Assembly (NCBI GenBank): GCA_032158295.1
Contig: CM063249.1
Span: 16,599,416 to 16,663,415 of the forward strand
Reading direction: 5' to 3'
Origin: Pycnopodia helianthoides
Lineage: Eukaryota > Echinodermata > Asteroidea > Forcipulatida > Asteriidae
Length of the DNA stretch: 64,000 nucleotides
Within the stretch, counting starts at the first letter, position 1; each line of letters opens with the position of its first letter. A program made the position numbers and the translations under genes. Below, in pieces: positions 49,416 through 59,582 of the stretch. Under the pieces are notes generated by a model. That model did not search any database. It saw only the letters and a program-made list of their open reading frames with translations, and was not told the DNA's origin.

Positions 49416-51083
49416 GGTTTGGTTTTGGAGCGATTATGATCAACTTGTCGTGCAACTAACGTGGGGATTTTTGTTTTCATCCTATTTGGTAATCAGCATT
49501 TACCTCTTGGAGAGAAGTGATAAATACTTTTAGTCATGATCAAAATATGAATGTGTGTATGTTCAATTTTGATTATGATAGTATTTCAAAGTAATAAACA
49601 GTTCTCCAAACTATCGCTAGGCCTGCTGCTACCAAATCTATATAGTGAGTTTTCAGAGTGTTGATTTTTGAGAGAAACGAATTTCCCTTTCTCCTGACCC
49701 CCCCCCCCCTCCCCTGTCAAATAACTACAAAGGCTGCAGACTACCGTTGAAAACTAACATTCGAGTAATGTGCGTTTTTGGAGCAAGGGAAGGTATATGA
49801 CAGTTTTGTCATAATTTCTGTATCAAAAGACAATAAAACGGGAAGTTACTTTTGACCACGATGAAGATGCTGTAAAGTATGAGTGGTCAGTTGCAATCCA
49901 TTGTTTTCATCAGAGTCAATAACAGTGTTCAATTATCATCGATTATTGACTGTCGATAATCGTCTTTCAACATGCGTGTGGGTTTTTTTTTATTGCGGTA
50001 ATTTCCAAACTGTTTGTCCGGATGGCTTTATAATTTTAGAAGTATTCTAATGCGGAAAATATTAACAATCGCTTTAACTTGGCAGATGACGGCATAATTG
50101 ACAGCGTGTAAACGGTACTTCATAAGAAAGAAGAAACAAGAAAGCCTCCGCAACTGTTAGGTGTTTTGGACTCTTCTAGCGTGTCGATCGCCAGCGAGGC
50201 GGCGCCGTTTTTCAATCCTCGAGACCCGCTGCTGACGGGTGGCCGTGTCATCGATCGTAACGGACAAGGCGGAGGTCAGCCCGGAGCAACAACAAAAATA
50301 ACACTGGGGCGGGAACGAGCAGGATCCTTGACTAAACAATTCAGGGAGTGATCGTGTAAGCTGTAACTTGATTAGACGATGAAAATTGGCTGTCTCTTGG
50401 GGAAAAAAATAAGGAAAATGTAGGCCCTATTTGATAGTCTTTTTTGTTTAGTCTAAATTTTGAGCAGAAATGATATTTGATATATTGACTGTATAGTTTT
50501 CGCCAGTCTGCGTACAGGCTCCTCTATGATACGTAACAGGTTGTGATTAGTAAAAAATAAAAATTAAAAAAACCATTCACGAATGGGTGTTCTCGGAACT
50601 CACTTTTAATAAATCTGATACCAACACAATGTCCATACAATTTTTGTCATTTCAAAAACTTCGATTTGCAAGACTATAGAAAACAAAACTTTAAAGTCTC
50701 GTACAGTTTCTTGTTGTTGATGTGCAGAATCAAAAGTAATACACTTTAATTATAAGAAAGTGCACACAGTTCTGGACTGCACGCCAATTCTGCGATGGTG
50801 TGAGTTCCCAAAGAGAGAGTTGATGCCTCGCAGGGCCACCAAGTCGTCATGCCCCGTAAAACGGGCTGTAAACATACCCCCCTTGTCTCGCTTCGGTCCA
50901 GTGACCGCCGGTCGTCAACCGTACAATAAACATAGACACCTTAGGCTCCATGTGTTTGTACGCACTCTGTCACCAACTCCAAGAGATGGCTTTTTTCTCC
51001 CCCTCTTCTTCCCCGAGTATGTGCCATGACAATGAGGAAGCGGATGGTATCAACAATAGGTGTCTCATTCGACTTTGTTTTAA
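49416..51083. other. No gene recognised
   Basis: Unique sequence with a C-run near 49698. A GC-richer segment at 50160-50320 has short open frames without domain character. Confidence 0.45.
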
Positions 51084-51428
51084 AGGCAGTGGATACTTTT
51101 GGCAATTACTCAAGAAATACATTACCATAAAAACTTACTTGGTATAAAGGCGCACCTAATAGCTGCTGATAGTATAAAACATGGTGAGAAACGACTCCCT
51201 CTGAAGTAATGTAGTTTTTTGAGAAAGAGGTAGTTTCTCACAAAAAATATTTGAATCGCAGAAACGCTTTAGGCATGAAGCCTTTCTCAGGCATTTGAAA
51301 GCACACAATTCTATGCAGCAAGGGTGTTTCTTCTTTTCTTATTTTCTTGCAACTTCGATGACCAATTGAGCCCAAATGTTCACAGGTTTGTTATTTTGTG
51401 CATATGTTGGGATACACCAAGTGAGGAT
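51084..51428. mobile_element. TTAA-flanked MITE (family B), right end missing
   Basis: TTAA at 51080-51083 is followed by AGGCAGTGGATACTTTTGG and the family's inner blocks, including GGCATGAAGCC. The match stops abruptly after ATACACCAAGTGAGGATCC, so the last 50 bases or so and the right TTAA are lost. Confidence 0.8.
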
Positions 51429-51758
51429 CCTGCCGTTGAGGCATTGTCACTGGGAACAGACACGTACTGGTTCCAAGGTAATCATATTTGTCAAGAAGAC
51501 TTACAAATATTGTATCCCAAACGGCGTGGTTATTTTTTCGTAAAAACGAAAGGCATTTAGAGACAATAACATTGAAAGGAAACTGTTTGATTGTTAAAGA
51601 TGACAGTAGGTCGATGAATGAAGTAACTCCAAGGTTGTTTCAGATTCTGGCCGATATCATCAATGGTCAGAGAGTGTCTGTATTTATTGGTATGATGCAT
51701 GATGTTGGTGCATCTTCTGCCCCACAGGCCTTACGTGCCGTTTTGCATACCGGCAACT
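51429..51758. other. Unexplained insert between two MITEs, possible coding relic
   Basis: This 330-base stretch is neither element. One frame stays open from about 51488 to beyond 51758 with mixed, protein-like composition (for example RLFQILADIINGQRVSVFIG). An overlapping frame upstream is also open. I recognise no family. It could be an exon fragment or a piece of an autonomous transposon, or chance. Confidence 0.25.
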
Positions 51759-51761
51759 TAA

Positions 51762-52076
51762 AGGCCCTGTACACTATTGGTAAGATCAAAAAACACAATG
51801 TTCACAGATTCACACATGATTTAAAGTAAGTAATGGTAGAAAGGGTTCCCTAAAATATTTCTGCCTAAAATGCTATCGTTTCTGAGAAACGAGTAAAACA
51901 ATAGTAATTATCGCGCGCGATAATTTGAAAAAACAGAAAACACATAAGATCTCTTTTCACTAGTTTCTCGTGACCTCGATGACCAATTGAGCTCAAACTT
52001 TCACAGGTTTGTTTGTTCATGCATATGTTTAATCACACAAAATGTGGACACTGATTTTGAGCTGTTACCAATACCT
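51762..52076. mobile_element. TTAA-flanked MITE related to family B, 315 bp
   Basis: TTAA at 51758-51761 and 52077-52080 encloses AGGCCCTGTACACTATTGG ... GTTACCAATACCT. The inner TCACAGGTTTGTT and GACCAATTGAGCTCAAA blocks are shared with family B. The central CGCGCGCGATAATT is its own. No coding capacity. Confidence 0.75.
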
Positions 52077-52091
52077 TTAAGGCTGTTTTGT

Positions 52092-52120
52092 GGGGGAGGG
52101 GAGAGGGTTAGGGTTAGGGT
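52092..52120. repeat. Telomere-like GGGTTA run within a G-tract array
   Basis: GGGGGAGGGGAGAGGG is followed directly by TTAGGGTTAGGG. It combines three telomere-type repeats with two longer G-runs, giving five G-runs with short loops. That is a strong G-quadruplex pattern on the plus strand. Confidence 0.8.
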
Positions 52121-52133
52121 TGATAAACGCAGT

Positions 52134-52265
52134 GAACAACCCACCACATGGGACGGTTGAAATCAGAGCAATACAAGTCAGTATGGACTTCTATTTCTAA
52201 GAACAACCCACCACATGGGACGGTTAAAATCAGAGCAATACAAGTCAGTATGGACTTCTATTTCT
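52134..52265. repeat. 67-bp tandem duplication
   Basis: GAACAACCCACCACATGGGA begins each of two adjacent copies (52134-52200 and 52201-52265). They are identical except one substitution (TTGAAATC versus TTAAAATC) and the trailing bases. It is a recent event, 14 bases after the telomere-like run. Confidence 0.93.
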
Positions 52266-54657
52266 CATTGAGGTATACGTCCAGACTCTTCGGGATGGAA
52301 ACAAGAATAAGAAGAGACGCATTCCGTACCCCATGGTAATGTCTTTAACATTCGTGCACATCTCACGGCGAGACGAGTTTAACACGCACGTGGGAAAAAG
52401 GGAGAGAGAGAAAAAAAACTTGGGTTTCTCCCCAACGACGATGTTAGGTTTATAGGACTACAGCAATGATATCATAAAAGTCTTCTCCGCTGGCCTTGGG
52501 CTCGGGGAAATGAACCCCCCCCCCCTATCTCGACCTTCAACGAATTGTGACAGCGTGCAGACACCGTCGGCTCCCGCCTGAAATTCTAGATCCGAGACGG
52601 CCGAAAGTGATCGAAAAAGCACGTCCGCGAGGGGATCACGATACACCCGCGGACACGATCGACTCGGCTCGGTGACAAAGTCTGTTGAACGCTCGAACGC
52701 GCTGGTGAATGAAATCCACATTCGCGTAATTGTTTCACCAATCCTCGCCTTGCCTTTCTTTTTCTAATTACAGTGTGAATTTCTCGGACCAAATTACAAA
52801 ATAAATACCATGGAAAATGTGTGAAACGGAAGGGAGCTTTCGTGTAATGCGAAAGCCAGCCACTATTTGTGTTGGAGAGTCACGCAATGTGATAATTGAA
52901 AAGCGAATAACAATACGGTGGTGTTTTTTTTTTGTGTGTTTATTATTTCGACGCCACTCGACGGGCATCGTAATAAACAAAATTAGGACAAATCAATTAA
53001 ATATACAAATTTAATTAGTCCAGCCCAGATTAATACCGTTTTTTCTATCTGTTCTTTTGCATCACATATAACTTTCTAAAATGTGCACAAAGATACAAAC
53101 AAAATAACCTATTGAAGGCTTACTTTAGTTTGAAATTCTGTTTTACTGAGTATACAGTTCTAATGTGAAATCGGTAAAGTGGGTTCCATTATTTCCATAA
53201 AGGGAATTTACAATAGCTGCTCTTAGCCATACAAATTAACAACACTGATAATGGGAAGAAAAAAACATTGCAGTATTGTTAAGAGAAAAAAAAAACAAGT
53301 ATGGAATCTTAGATGGAAAGTAAAGAATACGCTCCTAGCTCCTCTAAGTTCCAATCAGTTGTGTACCTTGTACTAATGTTGTTTTGTTTACCCTAGCAAT
53401 TATTGTCAGTGAAACACAGTTTAACTCTCACAATACCCAGACTAATAATCAAGATCTTTACTGCTGCAAGGAAGGACAAAATTGACTGGCAACAAGCCCA
53501 AAGCTAACCACAGGCTCCACTGACAATGTAACTATTTTACAACACGAGCAGAAATCATAATAATGCCACTGAATTTTCAAGAACGCTACCCCGTTTTTCG
53601 AGCTTATAATACGCCTATTTAAAAAAAGAAAAATCCTGCTACTTTGTTCGAATCGAAACTCCCCATTTTAAGCGGAACTTCCCATTTTAATCACCTTGTA
53701 ATGAATCATTAGTTTTTTTTTTCAGGAGACAATGACCCAAACCCCAAATCAATGCGATGGGCGTCGGGTGCTCAGACGCCTGGCGCGCCGCGCTTTCAAT
53801 TTCGCCGGCACTCCACGCAATCAATCAGTCTCAGTGACCCTTTGTAATTAATATTGTTGTCAGATTTGTAATAAAAATAATTGAGCAGGGACAGCTCATA
53901 TCATACATTGCTAATTTACTTTAAAAATTTTATAAAGATCCAATTGACCTATATTAATAGATACATCATTCTCATTACAAGCAATTCGTGTCATCGTGTA
54001 CCGACACCCCCTGGGTGGCGCCCTGTGGGTTTTGTTTTAACCCCCCCTACCCCTAGACCGACCGCTGATAGATTTAATCGCAGGGGAACTTCAGCCTTAA
54101 AAATGATATCATGACTAACTTAAACATGAATGATTTTTTTTTCTGCCCCTGATTGGTTCCGGATAAGCCCACTTTAAGCGCACATGTTCCAGCGTTGCGT
54201 TGAGACGATTTGGAGTTTATCATTCGCGTTCGGGTGCTCAATCTTGCTTTAAATTCTTTTCTGACCGTTGGCTTCCTTCCTACACGGTTGTAACAAGTTG
54301 TTAACGTCATGCTAAATACCGCACTTCTGGTGATGTTGATTTATAGCATAGTTAGTGCGAGAAGGAAAGGGAAAAAAGACAACCGCGCTTTCAGTGTGTG
54401 AGTCAACAACTTGTAATGCACTAGTATCGAGTGTGGTGTTTCATGAAAGAATCGCCTTGTTTCACTGTGTTTATCGGACGTGTCCGATCCGCTATTGCTA
54501 CTGGGCTGCCGCTGCAGAACTTTGCCCTCGGTAGCGGCCAGAATCACTCGTGTAGGCCTATCTTTAGACACGGTGTGATCCGGCCAACAACAACAGGTGA
54601 GCGTGAATATCCCGTGAAGCGTTCGTTAGGGTCGGCAAAACAGACCAACATAATTAT
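52266..54657. other. No confident gene; possible terminal exon or regulatory block
   Basis: A C-run lies near 52516. A GC-rich block lies at 52540-52690. The segment 53712-53880 has a strong 3' splice-site look and homeobox-type motifs (see findings). The rest is AT-rich and unremarkable. Confidence 0.4.
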
Positions 54658-54894
54658 TAGTGTATAGATAGTTCCCAGTAGACGCCATCTTTACGGGCAA
54701 ATTGCATTTTGGCTTGCAGGTGCGTCAAACACTCAACTTATTAACGCAGCCGCGTTGTTCACTGACCAATCCTGCAATGAGTTTCGTGAAATGCGCGCGT
54801 GTTGCACGCCGTTCTCACACGAAACGCACGACTGTTTGTTCTAAACTGCCCGTAAAGATGGCCGATTTACGTCATACTGCAACCTATCTATACT
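54658..54894. mobile_element. 237-bp TIR element (family F, relative of family E)
   Basis: The left end AGTGTATAGATAG...GACGCCATCTTTACGGGCA is mirrored by TGCCCGTAAAGATGGCCGAT...CTATCTATACT. The arms pair over about 45 bases with a gap. The order TAGAT, TTGCA, GACGT, GGCCATCTTT in the right arm parallels the ends of 16977-17131, which places both in one superfamily. No coding capacity. Confidence 0.8.
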
Positions 54895-56054
54895 GAATCA
54901 ATTAATAAAATACCCTAAACACTATCTGATGATTTTTTTTCTCACTGGTGAGGTTTTGAAGAGAGCATGGAGACAAGACCCGGTTTTGACGAGAGCATAC
55001 AGACAAGACTCGAATGCAGTTCTTGTAAAGAACCACCCCGGTTCTGGAAGAAAAGTTGGTTCTAAAAAAAGAACCGGGTTATCTGGTTCCTCAACGCCAT
55101 AGAAAGCTTCAAATCTTTAACACACACACACACACGGTTTACCGAAAAACGAACCCTACATCGATCCGCCACCGTGTAAAAAACCTCACACGTTACATTG
55201 CCTCTCGCTGTCTGACCATTCAATACCATTCACTGTGGTTTTGAATGATAGATAAACTATGCCAGCCTGCAATACGATACCATGAGGGAATGCATGCACA
55301 CAGTACACAGTTAGTTCTGTGCACAGTTGTGCCATCGTACACAACCTTGGCAGTCGAATGGTTTCAAATGGTTGGTCAACTCACTGGAAATTGTTGCCAA
55401 GAGTCACCGAGAGTATAGGAGGGTTAAACCTGATAGCTAAAATGAAGTACTTCTTCACAGGACCCCTCTATAACCCACAAATGTTGTATGAATTTAGTTC
55501 AAAGATAGTACAGCACTGTTCTTACCTTCATTCCATAATAGCTTAATAGCCACATCATGAGTAGCCACAAGGGGAACAGCCGAGGCGAGCAAGTTGCAAT
55601 CTGAAATATAGAATACAGAGCCACAGACGAGTTGTCATGAGTCGACGGACGGAAACAGCTTTGAAAAAAAAACGACCAGCTAAAAAAAAGGACGTGGCCA
55701 GCATTGCGGTGAAAAAAACCCAGCATCTACACTTTGTGTGACCCAACATTATACACGAAATAACAACCCAATGAAGGCTCGAGCTCAATCGCTCATTTTG
55801 AGTTACGAGCAAAAAAAGGTGACAAATCCCCTTATTTTGTTCACTGTTTTCGAATGTCGAGTTGAGGTCTTGCGAGATCAAATCTAATTGGTTCTTTTTT
55901 AAACTATCGAGTAACAATACTTCAAGAGAAGTTTTCCACCGTGACTATATCTTGATACAATGTCAGTTATGTGCCAAATCTGTAAACATTTATATTTTCA
56001 ACCAATGTGCACAATCCCTTTGGGAACTCGAGGACGTAGTGAATCGGTGACTAT
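54895..56054. other. No gene recognised
   Basis: Unique sequence with a short CA run at 55119-55135. A small inverted duplication-like pair (GAGAGCATGGAGACAAGAC and GAGAGCATACAGACAAGAC in direct order) lies near 54960-55010. No gene is supported. Confidence 0.45.
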
Positions 56055-56183
56055 GGCCCTTTTCGAAACCAAGGTTCGGGCCGTGGGCTCCGGGGTCCGC
56101 CTGATTAAAAGCGCATGTTTGTTTTCTTCTTCTGAATAACTGATGGGGCCCCAAGTCCAAGCTCAAGCCGTGATTTCGAAAAT
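56055..56183. mobile_element. Family C TIR element, copy 2
   Basis: GGCCCTTTTCGAAACCA at the left and GCCGTGATTTCGAAAATG at the right are inverted. GTGGGCTCC and AAGTCCAAGCTCAAGCC are the diverged GGCTTCGGC-type inner arms. The centre differs from copy 1. Confidence 0.75.
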
Positions 56184-56526
56184 GTTGAAGCATGGAGGTA
56201 GAAAAGTGTCCATTGGAAAGCGCCGAATGGTCTGACATACATTTCGGAACAATTTAATTGGCTGGTCAACTCGACCGTCGAGAATTCTAATCTGAAGTGT
56301 TCACGTTTTGCAAAAATGGCACTGCTACGTGAAATTAAACCTAAATGTGGCCCGAGACCTACATGTACCAACATGTATAGGCCGGGCCTATACCCACCAG
56401 TGTACCTATGGATGTAACCCTCATTACTTATATGTAGAGACTTGGGACTCGGTTTAGGTTTGGGCTACCCTGGCTTCGGGCACAGGGTTGAGGTATACAC
56501 TTCCGTCCTGGGCTATTTTATAGGTC

Positions 56527-57066
56527 AGGGCCCAATTTTATAGAGCTGCTTAAAGGAACATTACAGAATTGGTTTTTGCTAACAAAACAGTTGCTGCAGT
56601 GTAAGCAACTGTATGTAATCCACCATATACATAAACTGACAAACCTGGGATCGATCGGCCATCTGGGTCACGAGAAATAGTGAAAAACCGATTGCACATT
56701 TGCATGAAATCATATAGATTCAACAAATGAATAAAACGCTCACTGAGCGATAAACTCCAATCGGAAAATTAGTTTATTCATTTCTCATCAAATATGGCAT
56801 TTCAGACAGAAATATTTCAATGGATGTTTTCTACTATCATCATCATTAGACCGTGTAAGTTTTATGTAAATCTGGGATCAAAAGTATATTTTTACAAGTT
56901 TTTTTCTTACCAATTCTGTAATGTTCCTTTAAGCACAAAAAGTAGCTAAGCACAACAAAATTATGCGTGCCAGAATATAGGGTTACCTGGTATCCTGCTC
57001 ATTTCTGCTGAGCAGGCAATTGTTTAGCAATATTTTCTGCTTAAGCAGCTCTATGAAATTGGGCCC
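56527..57066. mobile_element. Family A MITE interrupted by a TTAA element
   Basis: The family A start GGGCCCAATTTTATAGAGCT runs to GCTGCTTAA at 56553 and resumes at 56929 with TTAAGCACAAAAAGTAGCT. It ends AGCTCTATGAAATTGGGCCC. Removing 56554-56928 plus one TTAA restores exactly the order seen in the intact copy at 21984-22181. The nested element is therefore younger than this copy. Confidence 0.88.
56554..56928. mobile_element. 375-bp TTAA MITE with perfect 20-bp TIRs, nested
   Basis: The ends AGGAACATTACAGAATTGGT and ACCAATTCTGTAATGTTCCT are perfect inverted repeats. TTAA is duplicated at 56550-56553 and 56929-56932. The interior contains TTTGCATGAAATCATATAGA and a central AATGAATAAA...TTTATTCATT inverted pair. 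It has no open frame of note. Its ends differ from family B, so it is a distinct family using the same target. piggyBac-type mobilisation is inferred from the TTAA duplication. Confidence 0.92.
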
Positions 57067-58313
57067 TGTGGTCTACATTAAGGGCGTGGCACATTCCAAC
57101 GTGGTGTTTGCTTTCCTTGATTCAAACATCAAATATTTCTTCGCAGTGCAATAACTATGGCCCTGATCATTGAGCGGCAGTCTTCATTATTCCGCATTCA
57201 AAACAATGTATTCCAAACTGAGGGAAAACAGTCTGGTCCCTTTTCGTACTATTGACAAACTGTATTCATGATCACTTCTGCGCAAAGGGAGCACGACCAA
57301 CCGGAAGGCTTCCACGTGAGCTATATTTTCACAAGAATAAAACAAGCGTAGGCCTCACCGTTATACCATCACCAAAACACGTGAGCAGAAATTTTTTTTT
57401 TAACCAATCCACATGTTGGTTCTTAATAATATTTTAAATCGCAGGAAATTAAAATGGCATTTTGATGCTGGATGAGGTCGAACCAAGGTCACGCGACTGC
57501 TTCATGAGACCATCTCGGTATCAAGTCGAGGGACAGATTAACAACAGCACTCCTCCTTTGTTCGGGAACTAGAGAACCGTTAAGCAACAATCGGAACGGG
57601 GTGTCACTAAAACTCATATTTAGAAAAAAAAGGCCATAATAATTAATTGTTATCATTTTCAAGTCACTGTCTCGCGGGCACTCAAACTGCCCCGAAGTTC
57701 ACGCTCATAAATTATGCAAAGCGAACCATAAAGCGGAAACTAATTTATGACAGTAGAGACACAGCTATCTCTTCAGTTGACTTTAAACCGGAGAGAAAAA
57801 AGACAAAATGCCGCTGCCAGCCCGCCGTCATCAGCGCTTCTCGTCGGGTGATAAGGCAAAGTTTGTTTACTCGGTGCTAATAGGGCCCCAGCAGTCAATG
57901 CGGTCCCGTACTCAACCGGGCCAAGAAGCTATCGTTTAGACGGTGCAAAACGGCTGATGGCCCGTATACAAACATGACTTGACGCCCGCTTATTTAACCA
58001 CGACCCCGGCAATTTACACCTCGACGATACGCTGGCGCCTCAGCGTAGCACCTAACGAGCCCCGCTGCTGGAGAGTGGATAGCCGATGATATGACAACTG
58101 ATAAGCAAACGGCTGATGATGTTTATTTGATTATTTCTGTGTAGCTTGTTTCAAGTTAAATCCATCGACCTGGTTGCAAGCGCTTGACGGCACAGCTTAA
58201 AGGTATAATGGCACATCAGTGGATTTTGATCTCACATTTAAAACGCCCAAGGTTTAATTTCACACTACATAACCAACCTGTGAAAATGTCATCGATTTTT
58301 TTTAAAACTGATA
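57067..58313. other. No gene recognised; motif-dense block at 57640-58110
   Basis: The block is repeat-free and carries TAATTAATTG, ATTATGCAAA, GTTTGTTTAC and TGATAAGG within about 230 bases. That is typical of a developmental enhancer (see findings). No coding exon is supported. Confidence 0.4.
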
Positions 58314-58497
58314 CGGAATCCGGGTCCCAGGTAACCCTGACCCATTTATTGGGCCAGGCTGACCCTTGAAATGATTTTGAAGAAAGAAAATGGATCTTGA
58401 CGCAGTTGCGGGTCAGTAGTGACACATATGCCAGGTCATACTAAACCTAGAAATGGGCCGGGTCCCCCTGCGACCCGGAACTCGGGTCAATTTATGA
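58314..58497. mobile_element. Family D GGGTC-rich MITE, copy 2
   Basis: The left GGAATCCGGGTCCCAGG, then GACCCATTT, is mirrored on the right by AAATGGGCCGGGTCCCCC and GACCCGGAACTCGGGTC. The middle AGGCTGACCC block matches copy 1 at 14140. Boundaries are approximate. Confidence 0.65.
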
Positions 58498-58780
58498 TTC
58501 GGGAATTTTTAAGGAGACTAATTAATGGTTGAGGGTTTGTCAGAGATTGTGTGTGCAAGTTCATAGTGTTTTTCTTTTCTTTTTTTCGACAAAACGAAAA
58601 TGAAACTGACTGATTGCAGTCACTATTTATGCATGCAAGTATTTCTTGGGTCATTGGTACAGATTAAGGTTTAGAAAGAAATGAAGCTTTCAGAAGGAAA
58701 ATCGTCTACGAGCTCCCCCCCCCCCCCCCACACCACCAATCCCAACACCCGATACTTTCTACAAAACACACCACCTTTAA

Positions 58781-59170
58781 AGACACTGGACACCTTTGGT
58801 AATTGTCAAAGACCAGTCTTCTCACTTGGTGTATCTCAACATATGCACAAAATAACAAACCTGTGAAAATTTAAAATCAATTGGTCGTCGAAGTTGCGAG
58901 ATAATAACGGAAGAAAAAAACACCCTTGTCACACCATGGTCACACGAAGTTGTGTGCTTGCTTAGTTTCAGATGCTTGATTCGAGACCTCACGCGTGAGG
59001 TCTCAAAATCAATTCAAATATTTTACTTCTTTCTCAAAAACTACGTTACTTCAGAGAGAGCCGTTTCTCACAATGTTTTATACTATCAACAGCTCTCCAT
59101 TGCTCGTTACAAGTAATTTTTTTATGCTTAACCATTATTTGAGTAATTACCAATAGTGTCCCGAGTGCCT
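58781..59170. mobile_element. TTAA-flanked MITE (family B), complete 390-bp copy
   Basis: TTAA at 58777-58780 and 59171-59174 encloses AGACACTGGACACCTTTGG ... CCAATAGTGTCCCGAGTGCCT. It is in opposite orientation to 41188-41564. The central hairpin GAGACCTCACGCGTGAGGTCTC is perfect. No coding capacity. Confidence 0.88.
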
Positions 59171-59403
59171 TTAACCATTTACAGCCAGGCTTTATACGGA
59201 AAATCGGTAAGCGGATTATGTCCTCCTAATCACGTTCCAGGAGAAACAACGCATTGTAGCCAACTTTATTGGTTTTGTCACACACGCATGAAGGTTTGAA
59301 ACCTAATCAAACGCAAAATATGAAAACACACACGGGACTGTGTTTACTCTTGCAGTGTCTCCACTGGAAAACCCATGCCCCCCCCTCCCCTGCAAGGCAC
59401 CAC

Positions 59404-59582
59404 GGCCTGATTTCATAAGGTTGCTTAGAGCACAAATCTCTGTTGAGCAAAAATGGGCAGGACACCAGTCACAAATTGTAGACGTGTAATGGTATTTTGA
59501 CTGGTAACCTAAATCTGGTGAGCATAATTGTTTTGTGCTTAGCAATTTGTTTGTGCTTAAGCAGCTCTATACTGAAAGAGGG
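59404..59582. mobile_element. Family A MITE copy
   Basis: GGCCTGATTTCATAAGGTTGC opens it. GGGCAGGACACCAGTCACA, TGACTGGTAACCTAAATC and TTGTGCTTAAGCAGCTCTAT follow in the same order as the copy at 14953. The right tip is decayed. Confidence 0.75.

Noticed and set aside
48970..49533. Frames of 120-161 codons with poly-L/V/C or poly-Q/N/T
   Set aside because: All three frames of both strands are open because the unit is TTG/CAA; the flanks carry no coding signal.
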